Positions 25,639 through 36,843 of a DNA stretch of 64,000 nt are shown one piece after another. Positions within the stretch are counted from its first letter, which is position 1, and every line of letters starts with the position of its first letter. Under the pieces are notes generated by a model, which searched no databases, had not been told where the DNA came from, and was given only the letters and a program-made list of their open reading frames with translations. Source of the DNA: Zonotrichia leucophrys gambelii. Its lineage: Eukaryota > Chordata > Aves > Passeriformes > Passerellidae. The translations under genes were made by a program, and so were the position numbers. Location of the stretch: positions 53,725,585 to 53,789,584 of the forward strand of contig NC_088170.1 in NCBI RefSeq assembly GCF_028769735.1, written 5' to 3'.

Positions 25639-28600
25639 CCCCAGAACAAGGGAGAGTATGATAGAGTGCTGAAGCTGAAAGTTTCAACATGTACTGAAAT
25701 ATTCCAAGTTCTTTGTCATTTCCTGTCAGAACTGATGTCATGGTTGCTGCCTTCTCCAAAACTCCAAATAACCTTCACTGCTATTAGGAACACAGCTGAT
25801 TATACACACTTGATCTTCAGGTAAAATAAACCACTCAAATTTGCATTACATGGATATATACAATTGAGAACTCTTTGACTGTCTCCTGGCTGCATCTAAT
25901 TGTGAAAGACTCTCATGCAGAAGTTTCTAAGAATAACTCTGTTATCTCTGAAAAGCTGAGCAGCTTGGCAAGTGCTGTTAAATGCTCTTTCAGATGCCTA
26001 ATACATGCCCTACCCTCTGGGATCTTGACCAGCAGGGAGGAACAGGTGGTGTTCATTACTGATGGAATATCTTCAGAGAATTTAGAGATCCACAGAGTTG
26101 ATTCTAAACCTGTTCTCTCTCTATGCCTGATGAGAAAAAGTATATTTTTCTGATAATCTCTCATTTTAGTTGTGAGTAAAACAATATTAACCTGATAAAT
26201 GTTTAACTCAAATTCATATTTACAGCATCTGTTGAGAACCATTGCAAAAATCAATTAAAATATTAAAAAACAGCATTTTTTATCATATCAGTTTTTGAGG
26301 ACCTACTTTACAGAAGGTGTCTACAGGAGCCTCTTGTCAATATGTATAGGCAGTGATGGTCTAATTGCTCAAAGGTTATTTTACATTAGAATTCATAAAG
26401 ATTTCAGGTATTTCAGAAAAGAGAATGTTCTATAAGACACATTTTTCCTCTCACAAAATCCAAATTAGTTTGTTTCAACAGAATCATAAATTGTTCTCAT
26501 GAGTAACCACTAAATGGTGTTTTTGCCACTGAAGTTATTCAAACTGATTCAATGAATGCAGGAAAACATGAGTTCTCCTATCCAAGTCCAAAGGCTTTGA
26601 TACACTGAGACTCCTGAGGTGCTTGTGCATAGCACAGGATCAGGCACATGTTGCCTGAGTTATTCTCCAGTCGTAAAGTGAGTGAAAAGATTGACATTTG
26701 ATAGGTGCATTCCTGTTGTGTTTCTGAAGATATTCAGCTATTTCTGTTCTACTTTGGGAGTTACCACTTTCATTCACCTGCCTAACACCTGTTAAAACTG
26801 AAGATCAGAGTCTGTAAGATTTTGTCTTCACAGCATCAGTGAGATGTGGGACAGGGCTGGTTTCCCCACGCTGTGGAGGAGAAACAGTGGTGTGTGCACA
26901 TCTACACTGCAGCTCCCAGAGGAGTCACAGGTGAGGAGCTCTGTCAGAAGCCATTTCACAGGAGCCTCATTCCCCACCCTGCCACAGCCACACTCAGTGC
27001 TGGGAGGCCACAGGGTCAACACTGTCCAGGAGTTAATTCAGATTCAAATTAACCACTTTTATAGCAAGTTAGTTTTACCCTGATGACTTTCTTGCTCCAG
27101 TTCACTGTACAGTTGCACAAACTCTTATGTAACTGAAAGGGAAGAGAGTGCTTGTGGGCAGGAGGGGAAGGAGCTGTGATCTGTGAGTGCCAGAGTACAA
27201 CGAGCACCAGAGGAGCTTTATGTCAGCTCATGGTGTTGGTGAAAATACAGCAGAGGCTCATCCTTAAAAGCTACCCTGCATCTGACTTCTCCTGAAATTA
27301 GTGCTCTGAACCTATCTGACTTTTCAAAGGTCATGCAAAATATTTCTAATAGTGCACAAAATTAACATAATTGTGCTGACTAGAATAGGTGAAAGAAGCC
27401 ATTTCAATCCTGAGGGCCAAGGAAGCTTTATGCATACCTTTGGCAATCCACATCTTTACTCAATAGTAACACCAAGGAATAAAAAATAAAAAAGAACTGT
27501 GGCTGCAGGCTGCATAGAATTAAAGAATAACTCACTTGAGAATTTTTCTGTTAATACAATATAGTATTTTCACTGAAAATTTCCAGGTGCTAAGCAGAAG
27601 ACAAAGGCACACAGAACTTTTCTGGCTTTTTGCTGAATTAGCCCTTGAATTACACTCCCAAGACAGGCCCATATTTTTAAACTTTGCAAGCTCAACTAGG
27701 CCTATTAGGAGCAAAGGCATCTCAGGGCTTTATGTTTATCAACATAAATATACAAAAACCCTCCAAACCCTAGCTCTAATAGGTTCCATTTAACAAGATG
27801 ACATTGTTTTTTTTTCCCTGTGATGCTTATTCTGACAGTGGTACTGGCAAAGGAGCTCCTTCTCTTGTATGAGCTGTTCCTGCACTGGAGGGAGGAGGGA
27901 TAACATTAGCTCTAGCAGTGCAGCTATCCCTTTTGAGCACAGAAAAACCTTAAGGAGACAAGATATGGCAGGAGGGCCAAAGTAATAGATTCTGTTGGGC
28001 AGGTATCTGTGGAAAAACAAAAGTCCCAGCTGTTCTCTGGCACAATTTGCAAGTAGCAAAATTTTAAAACTGGCCCAAGCTGCCCAAAGTTATCTCTTCC
28101 TAATGCCTATTCACAGTGGGATTCTACTGAAGAAGGTGTAGAAGTCAGTTTAGCTTCTTTAGCTGAATCCTTTTCCTGTGTAACTTGAGCTGTCCTGCTT
28201 TCTTTGTACTACAGCACACCTGCTGATGCTGAGGGGCCTCCATGGCAGAAGCAGGATGGCAGAACATTTTACAAAGAAATGCAGCCCAGCTATCTTGACA
28301 AGTGCTGCATGTCAAGGCAGTCCTTCAGTCCAGTTGCTTCATGGTAAAGTTTTCCTTTTTCCTAAGAAAAGAGAAGGAAAATGAAGAACCTCTTGAACTA
28401 AAGACTTGTGTGTCACATGCAGATGAGAAACCAGTTTCATCCACTCAGAGATAGCATGCCTGTCCTGTGTCTGAAGGAGTCCATTATGACAGAACAAGAT
28501 CCGAGATAGTCTCAAAATACTGATAGAAACTGCACTGATTCTCATAAGTTAATTATGTCAGATCCAGTCAAGTTAATTAGAAAACAATGTTCTTGTTCTG

Positions 28601-29911
28601 TGATCATCCATGTTTTATATCATTCCCTATTTCCACTAGCTGCTGGGAAAATATTAGCAAGTTTAACATTGAGGATGAATTCTATTTCTCATAGAGCTTT
28701 TTTTAGCTTAAAATCCATGTGACAAATCTTTTTTAAGGACTTGTCAGTCACGTTCCTTATCCATCCAGCACCCTTAGCATCAAATGCATCATGTACACTC
28801 AGCCAGGGCTGTGCTTAGCCTGGCATGAAGACACAAATGAAAAGTAAGCAGGGAAAAATTTTTCATATCATTTCATATCTCTGTAAGAAAGATATCCATG
28901 ATAGAAGGTCTGTTTTGAATATTAAAAAATACAGAGGCACATCTTGTCTCCACAAGAATCAACAGTAGTTTCAGGAAGGACAAGTTTAGACTTAAAGACT
29001 CTGATAATTAGAGACATGTCTGTTGATGATATTTTTGTATGGATGAAAGTATTGTTTGTAAGGAAAGCTTCCCTGAAGTATATGCCCTGCCACGTGTCCA
29101 AAATCCCTCACCTGTACTGATTTTATGTCACTTTAAAATTGTGAATGCTTTTAATGGCTATTGCTTCTGGACAAAAGTACTAGGTCATGAGGAATAAATA
29201 TTGTTTGCTACTACTCAAAATGATTCAAGGACATTTTATGTTTCTCTGTAGGCAGTTATACTTGTCACATCATTTATTTTATCGGGGAAAGCTACAATTT
29301 TCCAGATTCTTTATGTTTTATTATATCTCATTTAAAGGAGGTAGAAATCAATTCTTTTTTTTTCTACATGTGAACAATAAATTCCAAACAATTTAAATGT
29401 TATTACTTTATTCATACCTCTGGAATGATTAAATAGCGCACAAACATTGACAAGACAAAAAAAAATTAAGTCCCAGAAGAGCAGGCCTTTTAATTTACTT
29501 TTTATTCCCTGTACACTCTAATTAGAGGTATATGCCACATTATCAACTGTGCCTTTAAAATAAAAAGCGTTTATTGAGGCCAGCTCTAAAGTTTGTTAGG
29601 GTTTTTAGGTATGGATTCTAAAAAGGCTGTAAGAGCAGTTTACCTTGTATAATAATATTTCCGCAGAAGTTGGCTGTATTTTTTGTTTTCACCAAATGCC
29701 AGCCACTGTCCTCTGCCCTCCTTGGCACTTCTGCCTGCACCTCATGCTGGACATCTGCAACAGATATGGCCATACAGAAAGAAAAAGGGACTTGGGCAGA
29801 AGTGGGGTTTAGTGGGACTGTGCCTGCAGTGCTGTGTAGGAAACTCTGCAGTGAGGGCAGAACTGAGGGGCTGTGTGATGGCAGAGCCTGGCAGAACCAG
29901 TGACCCAAGAT

Positions 29912-30330
29912 CCAGCCCTCCCATCCATGTCGGGGGCACAGGGGCACCTCCAGCCCTTCCACTGTGGGGGCACAGTGGCAGTTCCAGTCCTCCCACCCAT
30001 ATTGGGGGTAAAGGGGCAGCTCCAGCCCTCCCACCCATATTGGGGGTAGGTAAAGGGGCAGTTCCTATCCTCCCATCCGTGTCAGGGGCACAGGGGCAGC
30101 TCCAGCCTTCCCACAATCGGGGACACAGGGGCATCTCCAGCCCTTTCATCCATATCAGGGGCACAGGAGCAGGTCCAGCCCTCCCATCCATGTCAGGGGC
30201 ACAGGGGCAGCTCCTGCCCTCCCATCCATGTCAGGGGCACAAGGGCAGCTTCAGCCCTCCCACCCTATCCATATCCAGGGGCACAGGGGCAGTTCCTGCC
30301 CTCCCATCCATATCGAGGGCAGAGGGGCAA
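29912..30330. repeat. Minisatellite, 38-bp unit, about 11 copies
   Basis: The array is built from a unit like CCAGCCCTCCCATCCATGTC followed by AGGGGCACAGGGGCAGCT. Homologous anchor positions fall at 29915, 29953, 29987, 30025, 30067, 30105, 30140, 30178, 30216, 30254 and 30298. Spacing is 38 bp in most steps, with 34, 35, 42 and 44 bp variants. Copies around 30178-30254 are the most alike, so that end probably expanded or homogenised most recently. Because stop codons are absent from the unit, long open frames (236 codons plus strand, 149 codons minus strand) cross the array. They shift phase at each unit and are not evidence of a gene. G-rich blocks resemble classical hypervariable minisatellites. 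Confidence 0.92.
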
Positions 30331-31612
30331 AGATTAATGGGGATTAATGGGGTATTTCAGGGTAATTTTTGCTTGATTCTGTGTTCCTTTTGACATTACT
30401 CTCTGACTGCTTTGCATGAACATTGCTTCAGCTGAAGTCAGCCAGGGTTTGAGGTACATGCTGACTCTGTTGCTTTTGATGACTGAGTGCACCTTCAGCA
30501 TATATTTATAGAAATCGCTATGGAAGGGGTTGGATAAGCCACAAGGGCCAGTCCTCAAGACAGGAGCATCTGAACTGTGTCGTTCACAAGAAACATCCTT
30601 TGAACCTGCTTTAAAAGTCCCAGACTCTCCCTCTTCCTGCCCAATGATCAATTCCTGTGTCTCTTCTCATTAAAGCTCCTTCCCTGGGATTTCCATACTT
30701 TGAAATGCAAGCCACCATTTTTTGTCCTGTAAAGGATACCACAGGGAGCACACAGGTTCACTTTGCAGCAAATGAAATGGAAAACCCTTTCCACATTCCA
30801 TTTTCTGTGTTCTGTGCAACAGTGCAAAATCTTCTACCATTTATTGTGGCTTTTGGTACCTTTTTTTCATTGTTTCAGAGCTGTTACACTGAAACCTGTG
30901 TGCAATAATCCAGCTGAGACTTTACAAATGTTCACTGGTATAGAAAGATTATTTTATATGACTGATGATGACCTAACCTAAACCAAGTTTCACCTTTTTG
31001 CAAAAGCAGGTCAACACTGCCTTAAGATCTCATTGAATCACCTGTATCTCCAGATCCTTTCTCTATGAACTGATACCTCTTCCCTTGCTCATTCAGATAT
31101 TTCTTTTTCACCCCAAGGTGTAGCACTATATGTCTTTCCATGGAAAGTAATCTTACAATTTTGGCTGGGGTTTCCCTGGATTTATAGCTACTCAACAGTT
31201 CAGGTTTCTAGATTTTCAAAAATATGGGAAAATGTTCTTGATATCACAAGGCAAAGATCATCTGTACATGAGTCCAGTGCTTCTACACTTTGTTATTCTT
31301 GCCGTGATCACCCAAATCCTTTGGACACATCTAGCACTCCCCAAAGATGCCAAACAACAAGTCAGCACAGATGGGACTCCCAGTGCTATCTCTATCTGGC
31401 CAGATCTGCAAGAATAAGGAACTTTGTGTCTTTTCCATCTGAGCACTGAAAAACAGCTTCAGACAATAATGGAATTGACACATGGACATATAAACCATTG
31501 GTATTTAAACCTGACTTAGCACTTCTTCTCTGCAAATAAGCATGCCCCTCACTATGGCTGGTAAATTTATAGGGTACTGAAAATACTGTATGCAATTAGA
31601 CAAAATAAAAAG
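30331..31612. other. Unique non-coding sequence
   Basis: A short tandem duplication of GGATTAATGG lies just after the minisatellite (about 30336-30352). Otherwise no gene or transposon is recognised. The longest open frame, about 105 codons on the minus strand at 30334-30651, has no recognisable domain. Confidence 0.5.
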
Positions 31613-31692
31613 TTCCATCTAACTCATTACATTAAAAAGTGGAAATACCACTTTTGGTATTTCCACTTTTTAATGTAATGAATTAGATGGAA
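31613..31692. repeat. Long near-perfect hairpin, 37-bp arms
   Basis: Arm 31613-31649 and arm 31656-31692 are reverse complements over 37 bp with a single mismatch (ACTC in the left arm against AATT-type sequence in the right). The loop is only six bases (ACTTTT, 31650-31655). The right arm runs directly into a 19-bp tandem repeat. High arm identity implies a recent origin or repair between arms. No transposase and no flanking duplication were found. Confidence 0.93.
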
Positions 31693-31728
31693 TGTAATGA
31701 ATTAGATGTAATGTAATGAATTAGATGG
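31672..31728 (+). repeat. 19-bp tandem repeat, 3 copies
   Basis: Three consecutive copies of AATGTAATGAATTAGATGG occupy 31672-31690, 31691-31709 and 31710-31728, with the middle copy ending in T instead of G. The first copy is part of the right arm of the adjoining hairpin, and its inverted form lies in the left arm. Confidence 0.93.
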
Positions 31729-32945
31729 AATTTGAGGTTTGGATTCAGGAAAAGAATAAAAATCAACTAATGTCAATCAGTTTCAACTCAGTGATCTCAG
31801 ATTGTCTTTTTTACTACCCATGGAGTTACAAGTGAATTCAATTTTTAGATGGGATTTGAGTGGGTTTGTAAAGTGACTGGAATTAGCTTGTCCTCTATTC
31901 ACTGGGAAAGTGAACAAACAAATAGAAGTAGGCCATTAAAATGAAACTATTGCATTAAAATGAAAACAAGTCAATGAAATATTTAATAGAGAGACTGTAA
32001 CAACAATTCCTGCAATTTTCAGGTACCTTTATATTAACATGTCTGTACCCATGAAAGCGTGTTGTTAGACATGTGTGGATTGCATAAATATCCTGGCTCT
32101 GACTTGTGATGTTTCTTTTCTATACTCAAAAATGCTTGGCTCTGCACAAGAACTGTGCTATACAAGATACAGCCACAAATGGTGAGAATGTTCTCACTCA
32201 GTACCAGCTATTTATAATTTCACTGTGCAATCTTATCTAGCTTGTGTAGTAAACCAAGGAAACATATACAGAGAGCTTTGGCTGGAATGAGTCTTTTCCC
32301 CTCAGCCTTGGAGGAGATGTGATCAGTTAACTTAAAAGAGATGATTAACTGTTAGAAGGTCAAAGATAAGTGAAGTAAAACCTGTGATGTTTATAACAGA
32401 TAGGGAAGCAGACTTAAGAAGGTGTGTAAAATTAAAGGTACAGTTTTGGATTCCTGCATAAGAATTTAAATATACTCTATTTACAAGTCCAAGAAAGTAG
32501 ATGAGATGGTGATCCAACAGCACAAGTACATGTAGATTATATACATTGCTGCTCAGCAGAACAACTTCTCCTTGCCTTTTTCTTGATAGATTTCTCAGCC
32601 CTGCATTACTCTGTCATCACAAGCATTTTTCTGTCAGCACATGATCTTTTGTCTACATGTCAGTGACAAACATGTTAGCCCCATTTACACTGCAGAAAAA
32701 CCACACTTCAGTGCACAGGTGAGAAATAGATTTATTGCCATGCTGCTTTATTGTGTGGCAATTCATTTTTTGGATTTGCTGATGTGATACGCCTACTAGA
32801 GAATGCCAAGAACACAGCCTGAGGAGGGTAATGTTTTCTGGAGAACACTGTAGCAAATCAGTGTATTGCCTTTGATTTAACAGAACTGTACCAGTTAATG
32901 CAAGAGAGGGTTTGATTAACAGGACTCCTGGGTAGGAAGGAAAGC
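31729..32945. other. Unique non-coding sequence
   Basis: No gene or transposon recognised. Composition is AT-rich and open frames are 101 codons or shorter. Confidence 0.55.
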
Positions 32946-32981
32946 ACTCTGTGGTCACTCTGTGGTTACTATCTGTGGTTC
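32946..32981 (+). repeat. Short imperfect triplication with three TGTGGT motifs
   Basis: A unit of the type ACTCTGTGGTY occurs three times, giving TGTGGTC at 32950-32956 and TGTGGTT at 32961-32967 and 32974-32980. TGTGGT is the core bound by RUNX factors. The triplication could be a binding-site cluster or plain slippage. Confidence 0.5.
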
Positions 32982-33119
32982 AATATCAGCTAAATATCTG
33001 CATAAGTAAAAATAATTTCAAGAAAAATCCTCCCTTGTTTTCTCTCTTTTCTTTTATAAATTTATGTGTATGGGTTAGATGCACAAGTTCCCATCTGTTT
33101 TGGAGCTGAAGTGAAAATG

Positions 33120-33400
33120 ATTAGAAAGAAAGAAACAAGAAGAAAAAAAAAAAGAGCTCAAGATGAAAATGAAAAGCAGAAAGCCTTAGCTGGCCCTGTT
33201 GGAAACTGTCTTCAAACAGCTCTCATGCAAACCCCTGGTAAGAGAGATTGTTTTAGCAAGGTGATTTTTAAGAAAAAGTTGTTACTATTTTTAACCATTC
33301 AGTGTATCTCTTTTAAGAAAAACTCAACACTAGACAACAACAAAAACAAAAAAAGCAAGAAAGGAAGCAAGCAAACAAAAAAAGCTAACCTACAGCAAGG
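33120..33400 (+). repeat. Purine-rich, A-rich low-complexity segment
   Basis: A/G-rich sequence includes GAAAGAAAGAAAC-type and AAACAAAAAAAGC-type stretches around 33127-33157 and 33340-33386. A lysine-rich open frame of 114 codons crosses it and is explained by this composition. Confidence 0.55.
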
Positions 33401-33747
33401 GATGGAATAAAAAGTGTATTTAAGATAAAACATAAAATCAGCAGAAAAGAGACTGATGTTTGAAAGGAGAGGCCTTGGGAAAAAGCACGTGGAAATGTAA
33501 GGAAAAGCAGAGCACAAAAGCTACAGCAGTACAAAGGTGAACTAAGAGGCTTGGTGAGCAGCTGGGAGAGAACAAAACCAGGAAATGTGCCAGTGAGTGG
33601 AAAAGATTAGTTTACTGTCTCTGATGCTAAGAACAGGGCAAAATCAAATGGATGACTCAAATCATGTAAGAAGGCAGATCCAGGAATTTTCAGGTCCTAG
33701 ATATTGAACTGAGTACTATCTAATCAAATATATTTGAATAAACTCAT

Positions 33748-33782
33748 ATGGTTAGACTCAATGTTCCTTTGAGTCTAACCAT
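33748..33782. repeat. Hairpin, 14-bp perfect arms
   Basis: ATGGTTAGACTCAA (33748-33761) and its exact reverse complement (33769-33782) flank a seven-base loop, TGTTCCT. The sequence also faintly resembles the CR1 3'-end phrase around ATGGTTGGACTCGATGATC, so it may sit in a very old CR1 remnant, but no 8-base tail is visible. Confidence 0.7.
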
Positions 33783-34139
33783 TTCAGACTCTAATTTAAT
33801 GTAGGTTATTTTTGCTCAGAAAGTGACTCATTTATGGAACCAACTCTCAAGATTCATGGGTCCAATTCTGAGCAAGAACTGTCATGTGGAGAAGAGGTGA
33901 GGAACCACACACCTCCCTCTTCCCAGGCTGTTCTTGGCTCATTCACTTCTCTGAGCACTGAATTCATTCACAAATTGGGAACAACTCCTGCTGTTACTTT
34001 CTAGCACATTTAGTAAAGTGCTGAATCCCAAATTAGTAGTGTGGTGTAGCTAGGTTTTGATAAATGTTCCTATAAATTTACTGCAGCATTCCCTGCTTAG
34101 TTCACAAAGGTTGCTCCTGTCAAAGGCAGAAGTAAGCTT

Positions 34140-34330
34140 GAAATTAAATATTTTTGAAGAAAACATTTTAAGATATAATTTTCTTCATAAACAGCTACAA
34201 CAAGACTCAGCTCGATTTACATAATGATAGCATTAGCCTTTACATGCAGTTAATATGTAGGCTTTTAATTAACCTAACAATATTTTGCTGCGTGGCTGAT
34301 GCATTAACGTGTATAAGTGAGCACTTGTCC
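34140..34330. promoter_or_regulatory. Possible conserved non-coding block
   Basis: A complex segment has three CpG sites (34213, 34291, 34308) in a CpG-poor area. It holds homeodomain-type cores such as TTTTAATTAACC near 34263 and no open frame. The call rests on composition alone. Confidence 0.17.
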
Positions 34331-36823
34331 ATAAGGAATTTGTCAGACTGTCACCATAGACTAAGACAGGCAGAGAAGGCTCTGGGTAAAAACACCTGGG
34401 GATCACAGCAATCACTCTGAAGGGAATTAAAGCAATAGATTAATTGACCATAAGAGCAATATTCCTTGTTCATGAATCTGGATTTCCCTTGGCTGCCAGA
34501 ATTGTAGATAAAAGAGGAAAACATTCTTGACCTTCTCTGTCAAATAAAATGCTTCTCCCTTTTCCTTTGTCTGATTTACAGAAAAGTGGATATTTTTTTT
34601 TTAGTGATTTAGAGTGTCTAAGAATTACAAAGAAAAGGTTTCAATAAAATAGTACCCAGGTTCTCATTTATTCTGCTATGTCCTGACCCATAAAGATAGG
34701 TAAGAGAATGTTTCAAAAGTTGTCAGCTTGTATCCTTGTAGTCTACCACACTTCCTGACTTCAAAGTCTGTGGCGCACCAGTGAGCCCGTGAATGCGGCA
34801 CAAATGCTGGAAATAAAACTGCATGGAACTTTGGGAAAACAGCACTGTCTGCAGAGAGGTGAGAGGTGCTCAAATCTTTGCTCTGCCTGTAACTCTGTGC
34901 ACTCCCTGGCAAGACAACTTGTCTGGCTTCCATTTCTCTATCTGAAAAATATCCCTTCACAGGAAATTCAGGTGCTGTCATTAATTAACCCCTAATTAGA
35001 AAAACATTTAAATAAGTGTTCAGTTAGACCTTTTTCTAAAGAGCAGTTAAAACATGTGCTTAAATTACATCCTGGATTAGAGTTTACCACTAACAAAATT
35101 CTTCATATCTAAAGACAAAAGATGGTACAGAAGAGTTATATAGATAAGGTTTATTCATACACTGTTCAGTAGAAGAATAAAGTGATCATTTGACAGGGCT
35201 GTTAGCTTGTTTGCCTTTTTAATGATAGTGCTTGCTGGCTCTTTCTATGTGCATTATTTCTGGATTAATTATTTTAGTGGACAGAGCTTGAATAAAACAC
35301 AGGCGCAACAGGGCTAAGCTGAGAGTGAACTGTCTGACCTATGAAATATTTTGACATAACAAAAATGTTCCATTTCCATATCACTAGGAAACCAAAACAT
35401 TTCAAAGCATTTCAGCAGGGGAAGCATGTCTATGGCAAGGGCATTTCTCTGGGGTGCAAGAGATAAACACTCAAACTTGTGCTTTCTCACTCTCCTGCTG
35501 ACTGGACAGGTAGTCACAAGCACAATTCTGGAGTGGATCTTCCCTGTCTCACAAAAAAACTCTGCCCTCCTTTTCCCTCTCTCCACTTTTTGTCCAAAAC
35601 TTTATTTTCCTCTGATATTATTGGATTTGGGTAAATCTGTATATTCTGACCAAGTCAGGTTTCTTTAACAGACCTGTTCTCTCAGACAGCTGGGTCTCCA
35701 CAGGTCTCACTGAGTCTTTGGTGGGGTCACTGCTCCCACCTTGACCTAGTCTATGTTTAAACTGCTTCTGTGACTACAACATCAAACAATTCTCTCAGAG
35801 GAGAGATAATCACTAATAAAAAGGTTAAAGCCTTTCTATTTGTTTTGGGTTTCCATTTCTGTCTCATAATGAACTGCCGGTGGAGGAGAGAAAAGAAAAA
35901 ATAATATTGGTGTTTATGGTGGCATGTATTCTGTTTCAGAGGGATCAGTATCATCAGCAAAGCCAGGTGAGATCTGCCACTGCCAAATAATAGAACCTTG
36001 GTGGGCAGGTGTTCCACCAAGCTGGATTGGCAGTCTCTGTCACACAGAGACTTCCAAAGATTTATTGAACATTTACAAGTAATTTCTTTTCTTCGAGTTG
36101 CAATAAATGGACAAATAAAATACTGTAAGTGTTTTGAAGCATCAAAACAAGGACTACACACTCAGAAACAGCTCCAACTAGTGAAAAACAGTCCATCTGC
36201 CCAGCAATAGGTGTTACTGTGAAAGCACCACCCTTTGTCTCTACCCTCTGCACCAAAACCTACAGGATGGAGAATCATTTCCATCTCCTCACCCATGAAC
36301 AAGATACAGCTCCAATGCATTGTCACCACCATGAGGAACTCCTGGGCTCCAGGGGATACAAGAAGTCCCAACCATACTGGCACTGGGACTCTTTGGAGAC
36401 CTCACCTAGGAGTACCCCAGGTGGCAGAAAGCAGCTCCATTTCAGTACAGGCACAGCAGGACTGGGAATATCAGCTCTGACAGGCACTGGCAAACTCTCC
36501 TGCTGGTTCTGTACCCAACCAGCCACAGTGAAATGGACTAATGGATAATCATCTCCATCCTCTGGCCCACCAAATGATGAGGTACAACTCTGTGGTGGGT
36601 AAATCTCAAGCATGTCACATGCTGGGTGTGGAAGTTTGGCTGCATCGTCCTTGGGCAAGAGAGGAACATCCACAGCAAGAAGTAAAATCAATTTATGAAG
36701 GCCAGTTCAACTTCAATGAGATCTTCATACACTGAAAAGTCATTTTAAGTGATATACAAATAACAAAATCATTTTCGGTACAAATTTGAGAAAAAAACAT
36801 ATACATAAATATGTGTACATATA

Positions 36824-36843
36824 TATGAGTGTGTATGAGTGTG
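36824..36843 (+). repeat. 10-bp tandem duplication in AT/GT-rich tract
   Basis: TATGAGTGTG occurs twice in a row, after an alternating AT-rich stretch (about 36798-36823). A (TA)n run follows at 36914-36926. Confidence 0.65.

Larger units (their letters stand above)
23571..29911. other. Unique non-coding sequence
   Basis: No gene or clear transposon is recognised. Homopolymers occur at 25187-25202 (A16) and 25626-25638 (T13). A GC-richer patch lies near 26830-27010. The longest open frames are 92-113 codons on opposite strands at about 25.9-26.25 kb; they overlap each other and have no domain signature. Confidence 0.5.

Noticed and set aside
25626..25650. T13 followed by CCCCAG as a splice acceptor
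   Set aside because: No open coding frame with a matching donor follows, so it is treated as a chance polypyrimidine run.
27505..27535. Possible minus-strand CR1 start (CATAGAATTAAAGAAT)
   Set aside because: The following bases do not match the reverse complement of the CR1 3' UTR.
29683..30393. 236-codon plus-strand and 149-codon minus-strand open frames
   Set aside because: They are translations of the 38-bp minisatellite. The unit is not a multiple of three and both strands are open, as expected for a stop-free repeat and not for a gene.
33066..33410. Lysine-rich 114-codon open frame
   Set aside because: It is explained by A- and AG-rich low-complexity sequence.
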